DNA of 64,000 nucleotides from an uncultured Lachnospiraceae bacterium (GTDB lineage: Bacteria; Bacillota; Clostridia; Lachnospirales; Lachnospiraceae): positions 17,435-81,434 of the forward strand of contig CAKRYY010000006.1 of assembly GCA_934432885.1 (NCBI GenBank). The letters run 5' to 3'. The first letter of the stretch is position 1; each line of letters begins with the position of its first letter. Of the stretch, positions 35,511 to 45,360 are shown one piece after another. The notes below the pieces were generated by a model, which saw only the letters and a program-made list of their open reading frames with translations, had not been told where the DNA came from and made no database searches. The position numbers and the translations under genes are program-made.

Positions 35511-37934
35511 TTACTGACGCAGTTCGATTCCCATGCCTTCCAGACCGTTCAGAATTTTCTTCATTGCGCCGGAAATATCGCTATCCTCAAGCGTTCTGTC
35601 CTTAGCACGGAAGGTAATAGAATATGCGACCGACTTGAAACCCTCTCCAATCTGCTTTCCTTCGTATATGTCAAAGAGCTGATAGCTTTCCAGAATCTTG
35701 CCGCCGCGCTGTGCAATCATCTCTTCAATCTGTCCCACCAGAATATCCTTTGGAACAACCATGCTGATGTCTCTTGTTACAGCCGGATATTTTGCAATTC
35801 CGGTATACTTGCGGTCAAAGGTTGCAAAAGGCAGCACTTCTGGCATATCCAGAACTGCAACATAAGCCCGTGTTCCAATTCCATAGTTATCTGCCACCTG
35901 CGGATGCAGTTCTCCGAGGAAGCCTACGGTCTTTCCTTCGTAAATAATAAGCGCCTGACGTCCCGGATGCAGGAACGTCTTTCCGGCTTCCGGATTATAG
36001 ATTACCTTTTCCTTCATACCGATGCAGGTAAAGAACTCCTCTATGACTCCCTTCATCGTATAGAAATCGCCTTCTCCGTACATACCCAGCGTAAACTGCA
36101 TACGCTCATCCGGGAGCTGTGTTACCGGCACTTCATGCGGCAGATAAATATTACCCAGCTCATACAGTCTTACATCCTTGTTTCTTCTATTATAGTTGGT
36201 TGCAAGCGAGGTCAGGATTCCATTTAAGGAAGTCGTTCTCATAACAGAGAAATCCTCTCCAAGCGGGTTGGCAATCGTAACTGTCTTTCTCAGAACATCA
36301 TCCTGCGCAAGCAGCAGCTTGTCAAATACCTTGGGGCTTTCGAAGGAATAGGTCATTCCCTGAGAGAAGCCACAGTATTCCGCAATGTCTCTTGCCTTTT
36401 GCTCAATCCGCAGCTTAAACGGCAGCTTTCCTGTCGTCGCCTCTCCGCTCGGCAGAGTCGTCGGAATCTTATCATAGCCATAAAATCTTGCAACTTCCTC
36501 TGCAATATCGGCAAAGCCTACCAAATCCTGACGGAAGGACGGAATAATCAGTACATTTTCCGCCTTATCGTATACCAGCTCCAGCTTTTCAAATATCTTC
36601 AGCATTTCCTCTTTTGAAACGCTTGTGCCAAGCAGTTTATTGATGCGTTCCGGTTCAAACGGAATTCTGCGAAGCGGTGCAATCGGCGCACCCGCGTCTG
36701 CGATACCGCCGACTACCTCACCGCAGCCCAGTTCTTCAATCAGCTGGCATGCACGGTTGATTGCAGCTTCTGCATTTCTCGGGTCAAGTCCTTTTTCAAA
36801 TTTTCCGGATGCCTCTGTACGAAGTCCGATTCTCTTTGCAGATTTTCTGATATTTGCACCGTTAAAGGTCGCTGCCTCAAACAGTACCGTTTTTACATCG
36901 TCCGTAATTTTGGAGTTTTCTCCACCCATGATGCCGGCAATTCCGATTTCCTTTTCTGCATCACAGATCATCAACACGTCCTTATCCAGAGTACGTACCT
37001 GACCATCCAGTGTCTGGAAGGTATCTCCATCCTTTGCACGGCGTACAATAATCTTATTGCCTGCAATCGTATCAAGGTCGTATGCGTGCATAGGCTGTCC
37101 ATATTCTTCCATGACATAGTTGGTAATGTCTACCAGATTGTTAATCGGACGGATGCCGCTCGCAGCCAGTCTTCTCTGCATCCACTTCGGAGACGGCGCA
37201 ATCTTGATATTGGTGCAGACCCTGCCGCAGTAACGGGTGCAAAGCTCTGTATCCTGTACCTCGACGCTGATGTAATCGTTCACATCGCCCTTTTCTTCCT
37301 TGATTTCAACTACAGGAGGTACGAAAGGCTTCTGGAAGGTAGCTGCAGCCTCTCTCGCAATGCCAAGTACACTGTAGCAGTCCACACGATTTGACGTAAT
37401 CTCATATTCAAACAAAGTATCATGAAGCCCCAGCGCCTCCACTGCGTCTGCTCCCACTTTCGCATCCTCAGGGAAAATATAAATACCATATTCCGGCGCT
37501 TCCGGATACATATCTCTTGTAGAGCCAAGCTCTTCAATCGAGCACATCATACCATTGGAGGGTACGCCGCGCAGCTTTCCAGCCTTGATCTTAATTCCTT
37601 CTTCCGGCAATGCGCCTTCTCCATGTGCACTTCCGGCAACCTTTCCACCGTCCAAAACAACAGGCACCTTGTCGCCCTCTTTTACATTCGGTGCGCCTGT
37701 TACAATCTGTATGGTCTCTGTTCCGATGTCTACCTGACAGATAATCAGCTTATCTGCATCCGGGTGTTTTTCAATCGTTTTAATCTGTCCAATCACAATC
37801 TTTTCCAGATTTTTATCTGCCCGTTCAAAGCCCTCTACCTTTGTACCTGACAGTGTCATTGCATCGCAGTATTCCTGATCCGTACAGGAAAGCTCCGGCA
37901 CATAAGCTTTAATCCAAGACAATGCTGTATTCAT
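35511..37934 (-). CDS. pheT: Phenylalanine-tRNA ligase beta subunit
   Basis: 807 residues. tRNA-binding EMAP-like N-terminal domain (IGQIKTIEKHPDADKLIICQ), the B3/B4 editing region (NNLVDITNYVMEEYGQPMHA), B5 domain (LLGTSVSKEEMLKIFEKL) and the C-terminal ferredoxin-fold anticodon domain (AKYPAVTRDISMVVPKDILV). It works in a tetramer with PheS; transcription is shared from the T-box leader. A 73-base gap separates it from pheS. Confidence 0.97.
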   Translation of the reverse strand: MNTALSWIKAYVPELSCTDQEYCDAMTLSGTKVEGFERADKNLEKIVIGQIKTIEKHPDADKLIICQVDIGTETIQIVTGAPNVKEGDKVPVVLDGGKVAGSAHGEGALPEEGIKIKAGKLRGVPSNGMMCSIEELGSTRDMYPEAPEYGIYIFPEDAKVGADAVEALGLHDTLFEYEITSNRVDCYSVLGIAREAAATFQKPFVPPVVEIKEEKGDVNDYISVEVQDTELCTRYCGRVCTNIKIAPSPKWMQRRLAASGIRPINNLVDITNYVMEEYGQPMHAYDLDTIAGNKIIVRRAKDGDTFQTLDGQVRTLDKDVLMICDAEKEIGIAGIMGGENSKITDDVKTVLFEAATFNGANIRKSAKRIGLRTEASGKFEKGLDPRNAEAAINRACQLIEELGCGEVVGGIADAGAPIAPLRRIPFEPERINKLLGTSVSKEEMLKIFEKLELVYDKAENVLIIPSFRQDLVGFADIAEEVARFYGYDKIPTTLPSGEATTGKLPFKLRIEQKARDIAEYCGFSQGMTYSFESPKVFDKLLLAQDDVLRKTVTIANPLGEDFSVMRTTSLNGILTSLATNYNRRNKDVRLYELGNIYLPHEVPVTQLPDERMQFTLGMYGEGDFYTMKGVIEEFFTCIGMKEKVIYNPEAGKTFLHPGRQALIIYEGKTVGFLGELHPQVADNYGIGTRAYVAVLDMPEVLPFATFDRKYTGIAKYPAVTRDISMVVPKDILVGQIEEMIAQRGGKILESYQLFDIYEGKQIGEGFKSVAYSITFRAKDRTLEDSDISGAMKKILNGLEGMGIELRQ

Positions 37935-38007
37935 ATTATTTTCTCCTTTTCCTGTGCGCTATACGCACAATCCACTCATTCTATTTTGATACCGATTATG
38001 CTTTTTC

Positions 38008-39027
38008 CTAAAACTGCTTCAGGAAACGAATATCATTTTCATACAGCAGGCGCATATCGTCAATTTCATATTTCAAAAGGGAAATACGCTCCAGACCGAT
38101 TCCAAATGCAAAGCCTGTGTATTCCTTCGGGTCAATGCCGCACATTTCAAATACATGCGGATGTACCATGCCGCAGCCAAGAATCTCAATCCAGCCGCTG
38201 CCCTTGCAGAAACGGCAGCCTGCGCCCTTGCACTTAAAGCAGCTTACATCCACCTCTGCACTCGGCTCTGTAAATGGGAAGTGGTGCGGTCTGAATTTAA
38301 CCTTGGTATCCTCTCCAAAAAGCTCTCTTGCAAACTCTGCAAGCGTTCCCTTTAAATCTGCAAACGTAATATTCTTATCTACGACAAGTCCCTCAATCTG
38401 ATGGAAGGAAGGAGAATGGGTCGCATCCACTTCATCAGCACGAAATACTCTGCCGGGCGCAATCATACGGATCGGCAGCTTGCCCTTTTCCATAACTCTT
38501 GCCTGAACTGGTGAGGTCTGGGTACGGAGCAGAATATCGCCATTGATATAGAAGGTATCCTGTTCGTCCTTTGCAGGATGGTCTGCCGGAATATTAAGCG
38601 CTTCAAAGTTGTAGTAATCCTTTTCAACCTCCGGTCCTTCTACAACCTCATACCCCATACCGGTAAAGATTCTTTCTACCTCTTCTAGCGCAATCGTATT
38701 GGGATGTCTGTGTCCGACATTATTTTTCTTTGCCGGAAGCGTAACGTCGATGACTTCCTTTTTCAGTCTCTGTTCAAGCGCTGCCTGCTCCATCCGCTTC
38801 TTTACAGAATCCAGTGCACATTCAAGCTCCGCCCTCACCTCATTGACCATCTGTCCGACCTTTGGTCTGTCCTCAGGCGCAACGTCCTTCATACTCTTTA
38901 ATACAGCTGTCAGTTCACCCTTTTTTCCGAGAAATGCTACCTTTACATCATTTAATACCTCTAAGGTTTTTGCTTCTTCCATCTGCTTTTGCGCTCTGGC
39001 CTTAATCTGTTCCAACTTTTCTTTCAT
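38008..39027 (-). CDS. pheS: Phenylalanine-tRNA ligase alpha subunit
   Basis: 339 residues. N-terminal coiled coil (residues ~1-90), then class II motifs: motif 2 [20 protein letters not shown] near 195 and motif 3 [19 protein letters not shown] near 310. It holds the active site for tRNA-Phe. Preceded by a T-box leader and followed by pheT. Confidence 0.98.
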   Translation of the reverse strand: MKEKLEQIKARAQKQMEEAKTLEVLNDVKVAFLGKKGELTAVLKSMKDVAPEDRPKVGQMVNEVRAELECALDSVKKRMEQAALEQRLKKEVIDVTLPAKKNNVGHRHPNTIALEEVERIFTGMGYEVVEGPEVEKDYYNFEALNIPADHPAKDEQDTFYINGDILLRTQTSPVQARVMEKGKLPIRMIAPGRVFRADEVDATHSPSFHQIEGLVVDKNITFADLKGTLAEFARELFGEDTKVKFRPHHFPFTEPSAEVDVSCFKCKGAGCRFCKGSGWIEILGCGMVHPHVFEMCGIDPKEYTGFAFGIGLERISLLKYEIDDMRLLYENDIRFLKQF

Positions 39028-39074
39028 GTTCTTCTCCTTTTCTCCATTCCGCGAACTGCGCTTCCTATTAAGTC

Positions 39075-39335
39075 AAAAAATCCCTTGCATATCACTATGC
39101 AAGGGACGAAATATTTCGCGGTACCACCCTGATTCCTGTCTTTGAAAGACAGGCACTCACTTTCATGCTTAACGCGCATCTACGTCCTGACCTACTTGCC
39201 TTTGCTTTCTGCCAGACAGCTCCGGTGGGAAATTTCACAGTACACACACATTAAAGGGACTTTCAGCCGCTGATCCCTTCTCTCTGGAAAGAAATGTACT
39301 CCTACTGACACCATCTATGCCTTTTACTATTGAAT
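39075..39335 (-). promoter_or_regulatory. T-box leader of pheST
   Basis: Carries the T-box sequence AGGGTGGTACCGCG (39130-39117), an alternate terminator with 9-base-pair stem (39082-39090 with 39097-39105) and a T run, and a long Stem I region. A UUC triplet (39231-39229) lies in the expected specifier bulge, matching Phe. Uncharged tRNA-Phe would favour the antiterminator and raise pheST. The leader fills most of the 361-base gap before the YihY gene. Confidence 0.93.
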
Positions 39336-39341
39336 GTATTT

Positions 39342-39370
39342 ATTTTAGTGGCTTTCCATGCGCTTGTCAA
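39342..39370 (-). promoter_or_regulatory. Promoter of the pheST T-box leader
   Basis: Minus strand perfect TTGACA (39370-39365), 17 bases, TAAAAT (39347-39342). A start near 39335 gives a leader of about 310 bases. Confidence 0.8.
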
Positions 39371-39388
39371 GTTTCTTTTCCTCCTGCT

Positions 39389-40231
39389 TCATCTGTGTTT
39401 CCTATTGCATAAAAAAACAAGCGCCGGCATAAGGTATCGGTTAATGTTTGCACCAATCAGTAAAATATACATACAGAAATACAGCCAGAGCATAATAATG
39501 ATAACTGTCGTCAGATTTCCGTACATGCCAAACCCATCAAAAAAATCTATGTACAGGGAAAAGCCCCAGGAAAAAACACTCCATGCAACCGCAGCAAACA
39601 GTGCGCCCGGTATCTGAAGGCGCAGCTTTGTCTTAATCCTCGGCACGAAGGTATAGATTGCCGCAAATAAAAGCGTCAGCAGCAGCCAGATTGGCAAAAA
39701 GCGAAATGGCAGCAGATACTGTGCCGCCACATACAGCTTTGGAAAATCCTGGAAGAAAATTTCAACCAGCTTATTGCCAAATACAAGAATAACCAGCGTG
39801 AGTACTGTTCCAACCAGCATCAGCACGGTATAAAAGCTCGCCTCTATCCTTAGCAGGAAATAGTTTCTCTGCTCTGTAACACCATTGACTGCATTCAGTC
39901 CCCGCATCAGGGCAAGCATCCCCTTTGCAGCCGTCCATACTGTAATGACAGCCGCAATGGACAAAACGCCTGCTGAGCGGTCATATACCTCTTCAATCAG
40001 ATAAATAATCAGGGCATTTGCAGGCTGCGGCGTTAAATTAACGGCAAACTGCATCAGCATCCCTTCTGTAATAGGCGTATAGGGGAGAATCGCACAGATA
40101 AGCATCAGCAAAGGAATCAGGGACAAAAATACAAAAAACGCCGTTCCTGCGGCATGCGCACTTACATTATCGCGGGCTGCCTGCCTGATAAAATTGCGTA
40201 TCACCTCATAGAGCTTTTTCCACATACTCAT
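39389..40231 (-). CDS. YihY/virulence factor BrkB family membrane protein
   Basis: 280 residues, six membrane segments. Family signatures VSAHAAGTAFFVFLSLIPLL near residue 22 and WSVFSWGFSLYIDFFDGFGM-YGNLTTVIIIMLWLYF near 230. The old RNase BN assignment for this family is wrong; it is probably a transporter or envelope protein. It is 6 bases after the SpoIID-like gene and cotranscribed. Confidence 0.9.
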   Translation of the reverse strand: MSMWKKLYEVIRNFIRQAARDNVSAHAAGTAFFVFLSLIPLLMLICAILPYTPITEGMLMQFAVNLTPQPANALIIYLIEEVYDRSAGVLSIAAVITVWTAAKGMLALMRGLNAVNGVTEQRNYFLLRIEASFYTVLMLVGTVLTLVILVFGNKLVEIFFQDFPKLYVAAQYLLPFRFLPIWLLLTLLFAAIYTFVPRIKTKLRLQIPGALFAAVAWSVFSWGFSLYIDFFDGFGMYGNLTTVIIIMLWLYFCMYILLIGANINRYLMPALVFLCNRKHR

Positions 40232-40237
40232 ACCCTT

Positions 40238-42298
40238 CTAATAAACATCCTCAATCTGGCTTCCCTCATAAAAAAATGACAATATCTCCTGCATGGATGC
40301 ACCCGAAAGTGCCATGCTTTTCGCACCATTCTGGCTCATGCCGATGCCATGACCATAGCCGCCCCCATATACGGTATATCCTATCATATTTTTCTCATCT
40401 TTGCCAGCTGCAAGGGCAAGAAATGCGCTCGGCAAAAGCGTCGGGCAGGCGGCGCAGCTTCCATCAGCCCTGACTGCCTCTGCCTTACCGTCACAAAGCA
40501 CGTATCTTATATTATACTCTGACCTTACAAGATATGTCCTTTCGCTGCCTTCGATTAGAAGCGCGTCCGCACTCCCTCCTGCATTCCGCTCCAGAATACG
40601 CAGTGCTTTCAATTCTCCAAGCCTCTCTATTGGTTGACTGATATAGTCATTTTCTCCCGTTCTGGTTAAAATATAGTCAGGCTGAAGCTCATAGCGTTTT
40701 GAAAGTCTCCTTTCGATTTCCTCGCTGTCGGCTTTCTCTACCTGATACTGCCATCGAAACCAAGGCTCGCTGCTTTCAAGGAAATTCTCAGCCTTACTGC
40801 TGATAAATTCCGTAAACGCATCCTCCGCCTTTATTTCCTCTGCCGCCTTCCTGCATGCCTGCAAATCCTTCCAGTCGTTTGAAAGGCTCTTTGCCAGAAG
40901 ACATACCGGCTCCTCTAAGGCTGCGCCCCATGCACGCTCATCTGTCCCATAGCCGCAGGAGGTAGAATAATAATAGGTATTTAACGCCTGTCCCTGAAAT
41001 GTCAGTATTTCGCCTGCGGTCTCCTTTACCGCCTCTGTTGTCTCCGCCTTTTCTTCTGTATTTCCATATACCTGATATGCCGTACTGTCATCCACATGCG
41101 CTCCAAATTCCGGAAGCCCCGCCGTTTCAAGATAACGACAGGCATAGGTTCTGGCACAGACTGCCTGCGCCTTTAGGCTCTCCGCCGGATAAGAGGCAGG
41201 CATTTCACTCGGCACCACACCATACAGATATTCCTCTAACGGCAGCTCATTGATTACAAGAAACCCCTGCGCTGTCTTTAAAATTTCAAGCGTTCCCCGG
41301 TATTTTGTCTTTTCCCTTCCTCTCTGAATGGATAAAAGCTCCAGCTTTTCTGTATTGACCGAAGCAGTCACTATCATTCTTTCTTCTTCCGCAAAAGCAT
41401 CGTCATCCCAAGAAATTGTAAGGACTTCACCCGCAGCATGCTCCTTTTTTTCCTTGCCCAAAACAGTTTCATACGCGCAGTCTGCCGTCAGACTGAGCTG
41501 TTCATGGAAGTATCCTGCATAGTTTCCGCTCTGCAAAAGCACCCGTATCGTTTTTTTCTCTCCTGGTTCACTTATCAGACAGGCACAGACATTTTCTCCC
41601 TCCATGACAAAATCCACCGCTTCACTTCCAAGCGGGAGTTCCCGCCAGCTGCTTTCCTCCAATTCGCCATACAGACGATAAACTCTCATATCCTTGTCAA
41701 AGGGAAGTGTGATTTCCGCATCCTCTCCCTGTAAATAGGCTGCCGCCTGTGTAACGCGCAAAAGCTTTCCGGTTCTCTTTTCTCTCTTGGTTTCCCATTT
41801 TTTTATGCTTCCGTCATATAATGTAATATCTGCAACCTGTTCCCTCTCCTCCAAAGGAGCTGTTATTGGCAGATAAAAACGGTTTCCCTCCCAGAAACAA
41901 AGTGCCCTGTCAGCCTCTGTCTCCATAAGCCACAGATTTTTTAAAACAGTCTCCTTTTGCTTTTCCTCCACAGAAACCTCTAAAATTACCTGTTCACATA
42001 TGTAAGCTGTCACGGTCTGATACAAAAAGTCCTCTGCATGCTCCATCTGACAGTCAAATATTCCCTCTGTCGTAAGAACCTTTTGCGCTCCGTTTTCTGT
42101 CTGCATGAGCCTTCCATTGTCAGCCAGTATCATCAGTTTTTTCTTTTCAACACTTTCGTCCATTTCATATTCCCGCAGTCTGGCTTCCTTTTCATAATCA
42201 ATTCCGGGTTCATACCTGCCCGCCAGAAAACAGAAAAACAAAAGACCTGCCAGAATCAGGCAGGTCTTGCACCACATACGCAGCTTCTTTCCGTCCAT
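40238..42298 (-). CDS. SpoIID/LytB domain protein, membrane-anchored
   Basis: 686 residues. An N-terminal anchor (CLILAGLLFFCFLAGRY, ~12-28), a long ~300-residue region of no known family, and a SpoIID/LytB domain from about 350 (LEEYLYGVVPSEMPASYPAE, LKAQAVCARTYACRYLE) ending GGGYGHGIGMSQNGAKSMAL. SpoIID relatives are lytic transglycosylases or amidase enhancers acting on peptidoglycan. The ATG at 42298 has GGAGG 4 bases upstream. The first codons form a terminator-like hairpin (42242-42268). Not obviously sporulation-specific. Confidence 0.88.
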   Translation of the reverse strand: MDGKKLRMWCKTCLILAGLLFFCFLAGRYEPGIDYEKEARLREYEMDESVEKKKLMILADNGRLMQTENGAQKVLTTEGIFDCQMEHAEDFLYQTVTAYICEQVILEVSVEEKQKETVLKNLWLMETEADRALCFWEGNRFYLPITAPLEEREQVADITLYDGSIKKWETKREKRTGKLLRVTQAAAYLQGEDAEITLPFDKDMRVYRLYGELEESSWRELPLGSEAVDFVMEGENVCACLISEPGEKKTIRVLLQSGNYAGYFHEQLSLTADCAYETVLGKEKKEHAAGEVLTISWDDDAFAEEERMIVTASVNTEKLELLSIQRGREKTKYRGTLEILKTAQGFLVINELPLEEYLYGVVPSEMPASYPAESLKAQAVCARTYACRYLETAGLPEFGAHVDDSTAYQVYGNTEEKAETTEAVKETAGEILTFQGQALNTYYYSTSCGYGTDERAWGAALEEPVCLLAKSLSNDWKDLQACRKAAEEIKAEDAFTEFISSKAENFLESSEPWFRWQYQVEKADSEEIERRLSKRYELQPDYILTRTGENDYISQPIERLGELKALRILERNAGGSADALLIEGSERTYLVRSEYNIRYVLCDGKAEAVRADGSCAACPTLLPSAFLALAAGKDEKNMIGYTVYGGGYGHGIGMSQNGAKSMALSGASMQEILSFFYEGSQIEDVY
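42242..42268 (-). other. Terminator-like hairpin inside the SpoIID-like start region
   Basis: Perfect 10-bp stem (42242-42251 with 42259-42268), followed on the minus strand by TTTTGTTTTTC, about 30 bases into the coding region. Confidence 0.4.
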
Positions 42299-42381
42299 AC
42301 CGCCTCCATATTTGCTCTTAAAATTAGGAAATTCTTTTGCGCGTCCATATTTTTTGTGCACCAGAAAGTTCTTATTTGCAC

Positions 42382-42414
42382 AAAAAGCAGCCGCCTTTTA
42401 GCGACTGCTTTTTT
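42382..42414 (-). terminator. Terminator of the 6S-like RNA
   Basis: Stem AAAAAGCAG(T/C)CGC... with 13-14 bases per arm (42382-42394 and 42401-42414) and a TTTTT end on the minus strand. Confidence 0.8.
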
Positions 42415-42599
42415 CTTCTGTATCCCCAAAATGTGGTTCCCGCCTTTTGACTCCTAGCTTTCGCCAGGTGGGTGACCGCAGCACGGATGCCTGTCTTCCT
42501 CTGCGCAATGAAGGCCTGACATTAGTCCGGCGATATAGGAATCCCGTTTAAAGTAAATGTAGGTTCAAAAATAGCAAGAATATAATCCACATCTGGGTT
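42415..42599 (-). ncRNA. ssrS: 6S-like regulatory RNA
   Basis: A roughly 185-base transcript with a promoter just upstream and a terminator just downstream, and no coding frame. Its ends pair as CCC(A)GATGTGG with CCACATTTTGGGG, and the middle forms a long, bulged rod with CACCCACCTGGCGAAAGC and AACGGGATTCC, as in clostridial 6S RNA. 6S binds sigmaA RNA polymerase and mimics an open promoter. The call rests on shape and recalled motifs, not on a search. Confidence 0.72.
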
Positions 42600-42605
42600 A
42601 ACTTT

Positions 42606-42634
42606 ATTATATCCAATCCTTTTTCAAATTACAA
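42606..42634 (-). promoter_or_regulatory. Promoter of the 6S-like RNA
   Basis: Minus strand TTGTAA (42634-42629), 17 bases, perfect TATAAT (42611-42606). Confidence 0.75.
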
Positions 42635-42664
42635 TAGCAAAAATTGGTTCCATTTTCCAAAATG

Positions 42665-44488
42665 CTATATTGCCCTGGTTGCCTGCAGAAGCCACTCTTT
42701 TTCTTCCTCGCCAAGATAAGGGGAAAGCTTCTCATACACCTTTTGGTGATAAGTATTTAACGCCTCACGCTCTGCCTGTGGCAGCAGCTCCGGAACAATC
42801 GCATCCAGATCAATCGGCGCAAAGGTCAGCGTTTCAAACTTCATAAACTGTCCATCTCCGTTTTTTACCGCCTTTTGCACCTCAAGCACATTTTCAATCC
42901 GGATTCCATAGCTTCCTTCCAGATAAACACCCGGTTCATCCGTAACCAGCATGCCCTCTTCAAGCGCCGGTTCCGCCGCTCCTTCTAAAAAACGCCATCT
43001 GATGCTGTGAGGACCCTCGTGCACATTCAGCATATAGCCTACGCCATGACCCGTTCCGCATTTATAATTCATTCCCAGCTTCCAGAGCGCTTCCCTCGCC
43101 AGAATATCCAGATTGCGTCCGCTGCATCCATAGAGGAACTGTGCATTTAAAAGTCTCAGCATTCCCGCTGCAACTGCCGTATAGTGCTGCTTTGTTTTCT
43201 CAGACAGGCTGCCTAAAACAATGGTTCTTGTCACATCCGTCGTTCCGCCCAGATATTGTCCACCGGAATCCACCAAAAGCATCCCTTCCGCCTTTAACGC
43301 GGCGGCATGTTCCTCATCTGCTTCATAGTGCATCATCGCCGCATTTTCGCCATAAGCGCTGATGGTCGGAAATGACAGCTCCAAAAATTCCGGAATTGCC
43401 TGGCGCAGATTATCCAGATAGAGCGCCGCATCATACTCAGTCAGCCGCTTTCCCTCTTCCAGCTCTTTCTTTACTGTTGTCTTTAACCAATAAATAAATT
43501 TGGTAACTGCAAGGCTGTCCTTCAGATAAATTTTGCGAATATAGGCAAGCTCCTCTTTTGTCTTGATTGCCTTTGGCAGCTCTGTCAGATTCTGTTTTTC
43601 CCTACAGCTGCCATACGCCCTGAAAAGCCGGTCCATATAATAGCTTACATTCTTTTCATCATAAAGAAGTGTGCCTGCGTTACCCTTTGCAAAATATCCC
43701 TGCAGGAAAGGCACGACCTTAAAATAATCACGGATTGTAACGCCAGCCTCACGCATACTCTGTATTACTTCATCCTGAAGCGCATCGCCCTGTATAAATA
43801 TAGACGCATCCTTCTTTGTGACAAAACCGTAGCACATCAGCACCGGATTGCAGGGAATATCTGCGCCCCGGATATTAAACAGCCACATCAAATCATCCAG
43901 CTTGCTCAAAAAGAAACAGTCTGCCTGTTCCTTTGCAAGCAGTTCTCTGATATGCGCAAGTTTTTCTGACGCGCTCTGCCCGCAGTAGGAGGGCGGCACA
44001 ATCTCCGCTCTGCTGCAGGGGAAAGGCGGTCTGTCCTGCCAGATACCGTCCGCCAGATCCTTTTCATAAAGAATCCGGATATCCATGCCAGAGAGCGCCC
44101 CCTCCAGCTTTCTGCCAAATGCCGCCGTCACTGTCCTGCCATCAAATGCAAGGCACTGACCTTCCCACATGGTCTGCTTTAAGTAAGTGGGAATATCGGG
44201 GACACCCTCCTCCTGCATCCGAAACAGCCGGATTCCTGTATCCTCCAGCTCCTTCTGCGCCTGTACAAAATAACGGCCGTCCGTCCAAAGCCCGGCATCC
44301 TCTGCGGAAACCACCAGCGTCCCGTTGGAACCGGTAAAGCCGGATAAAAATTCTCTTACCTTAAAATAACCGCTTACATATTCCGAATTATGAAAATCCG
44401 CCGTCGGAACGATATAATAATCTGCCCCATAGCTTTTCATAGCAGAACGCAATTCATGCAGCCTCTGCCTGATTACTCTCTTTTCCAT
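42665..44488 (-). CDS. Aminopeptidase P family protein (Xaa-Pro aminopeptidase, M24B)
   Basis: 607 residues, the long three-domain form. Two creatinase-like N-terminal domains (SGFTGSNGTLVVSAEDAGLW) and a pita-bread catalytic domain from ~310. Metal ligands lie in LLVDSGGQYLGGTTDVTRT, CGTGHGVGYMLNVHEGPHS, LVTDEPGVY and GIRIENVL. It removes an N-terminal residue next to proline. It follows deoC by 38 bases. Confidence 0.93.
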   Translation of the reverse strand: MEKRVIRQRLHELRSAMKSYGADYYIVPTADFHNSEYVSGYFKVREFLSGFTGSNGTLVVSAEDAGLWTDGRYFVQAQKELEDTGIRLFRMQEEGVPDIPTYLKQTMWEGQCLAFDGRTVTAAFGRKLEGALSGMDIRILYEKDLADGIWQDRPPFPCSRAEIVPPSYCGQSASEKLAHIRELLAKEQADCFFLSKLDDLMWLFNIRGADIPCNPVLMCYGFVTKKDASIFIQGDALQDEVIQSMREAGVTIRDYFKVVPFLQGYFAKGNAGTLLYDEKNVSYYMDRLFRAYGSCREKQNLTELPKAIKTKEELAYIRKIYLKDSLAVTKFIYWLKTTVKKELEEGKRLTEYDAALYLDNLRQAIPEFLELSFPTISAYGENAAMMHYEADEEHAAALKAEGMLLVDSGGQYLGGTTDVTRTIVLGSLSEKTKQHYTAVAAGMLRLLNAQFLYGCSGRNLDILAREALWKLGMNYKCGTGHGVGYMLNVHEGPHSIRWRFLEGAAEPALEEGMLVTDEPGVYLEGSYGIRIENVLEVQKAVKNGDGQFMKFETLTFAPIDLDAIVPELLPQAEREALNTYHQKVYEKLSPYLGEEEKEWLLQATRAI

Positions 44489-44526
44489 AAAACATCTCCC
44501 GCTTCTTATTACTGCAGCCGGTTATA

Positions 44527-45192
44527 TCAATAGCCCTTTGCAGCTTCTCCATTTAAAATTCCAACTGCTGAGGAAGTACCGATTCTGTCACAGCCTGCAT
44601 TCAAAAATGCTTCCAAATCTTCCCTTGTCTTAACACCGCCTGCCGCTTTTATCTTAACCTTCGGACCAATGTTTGCTTTCATCAAAAGCACATCCTCCAT
44701 CGTAGCGCCGCCCGTTCCAAAGCCGGTCGAGGTTTTAATATAGTCAGCGCCTGCATTTGTTACCGCCTTGCACATTGCAATCTTCTCTTCCTCCGTTAAG
44801 AAGCAGGTTTCGATGATAACCTTGAGAATATGTTCCCCACATGCCTTTTTCAGCGTCCGGATTTCCTCTTCCACCTTGCCAAACAAATGATTCTTGACAT
44901 CGCTGATATTTACCACCATATCAATCTCATTGGCACCGTCCTTAAGCGCTTCTTCTACCTCTGCTACCTTTGCCTTTGTGACACTGTAGCCAAGCGGGAA
45001 GCCCACTACTGTACAGATGTTGATGGCATCCTTATACTTGTCTGCGATGCGCTTGATATAAGCTGGCGGCACACAGACGGAAGCTGTATGATATTTGATT
45101 GCCTCATCACATAATTTTTCAATGTCTTCCCAGGTTGCAAAGGGCTTTAACTGTGTGTGATCCACATGTCTTAACATTTCTTCATTTGTCAT
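44527..45192 (-). CDS. deoC: Deoxyribose-phosphate aldolase
   Basis: 221 residues. HVDHTQLKPFATWEDI start, VVGFPLGYSVTKAKVAEVEE, EIDMVVNISDV, and the Schiff-base Lys in DYIKTSTGFGTGGAT near residue 150, then KIKAAGGVKTREDLEAFL. It cleaves deoxyribose 5-phosphate to acetaldehyde and glyceraldehyde 3-phosphate, completing deoxynucleoside salvage. The ATG at 45192 has GGAGG 8 bases upstream; the in-frame TTG before it overlaps that site. Confidence 0.96.
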   Translation of the reverse strand: MTNEEMLRHVDHTQLKPFATWEDIEKLCDEAIKYHTASVCVPPAYIKRIADKYKDAINICTVVGFPLGYSVTKAKVAEVEEALKDGANEIDMVVNISDVKNHLFGKVEEEIRTLKKACGEHILKVIIETCFLTEEEKIAMCKAVTNAGADYIKTSTGFGTGGATMEDVLLMKANIGPKVKIKAAGGVKTREDLEAFLNAGCDRIGTSSAVGILNGEAAKGY

Positions 45193-45360
45193 CTTGTTAT
45201 CCTCCAATTTTTTATAAATTATGAAATTTTACAAAACTTTTGTTTTTTTCTTGCCACAATTTCGGCTGACATGGTATCATATAAAATATGATAGCTTTTG
45301 AACAGCGTCTAATCATGATTGTTCTGCAATCATGGTATCATAGTTATATTCATTTCGCAA

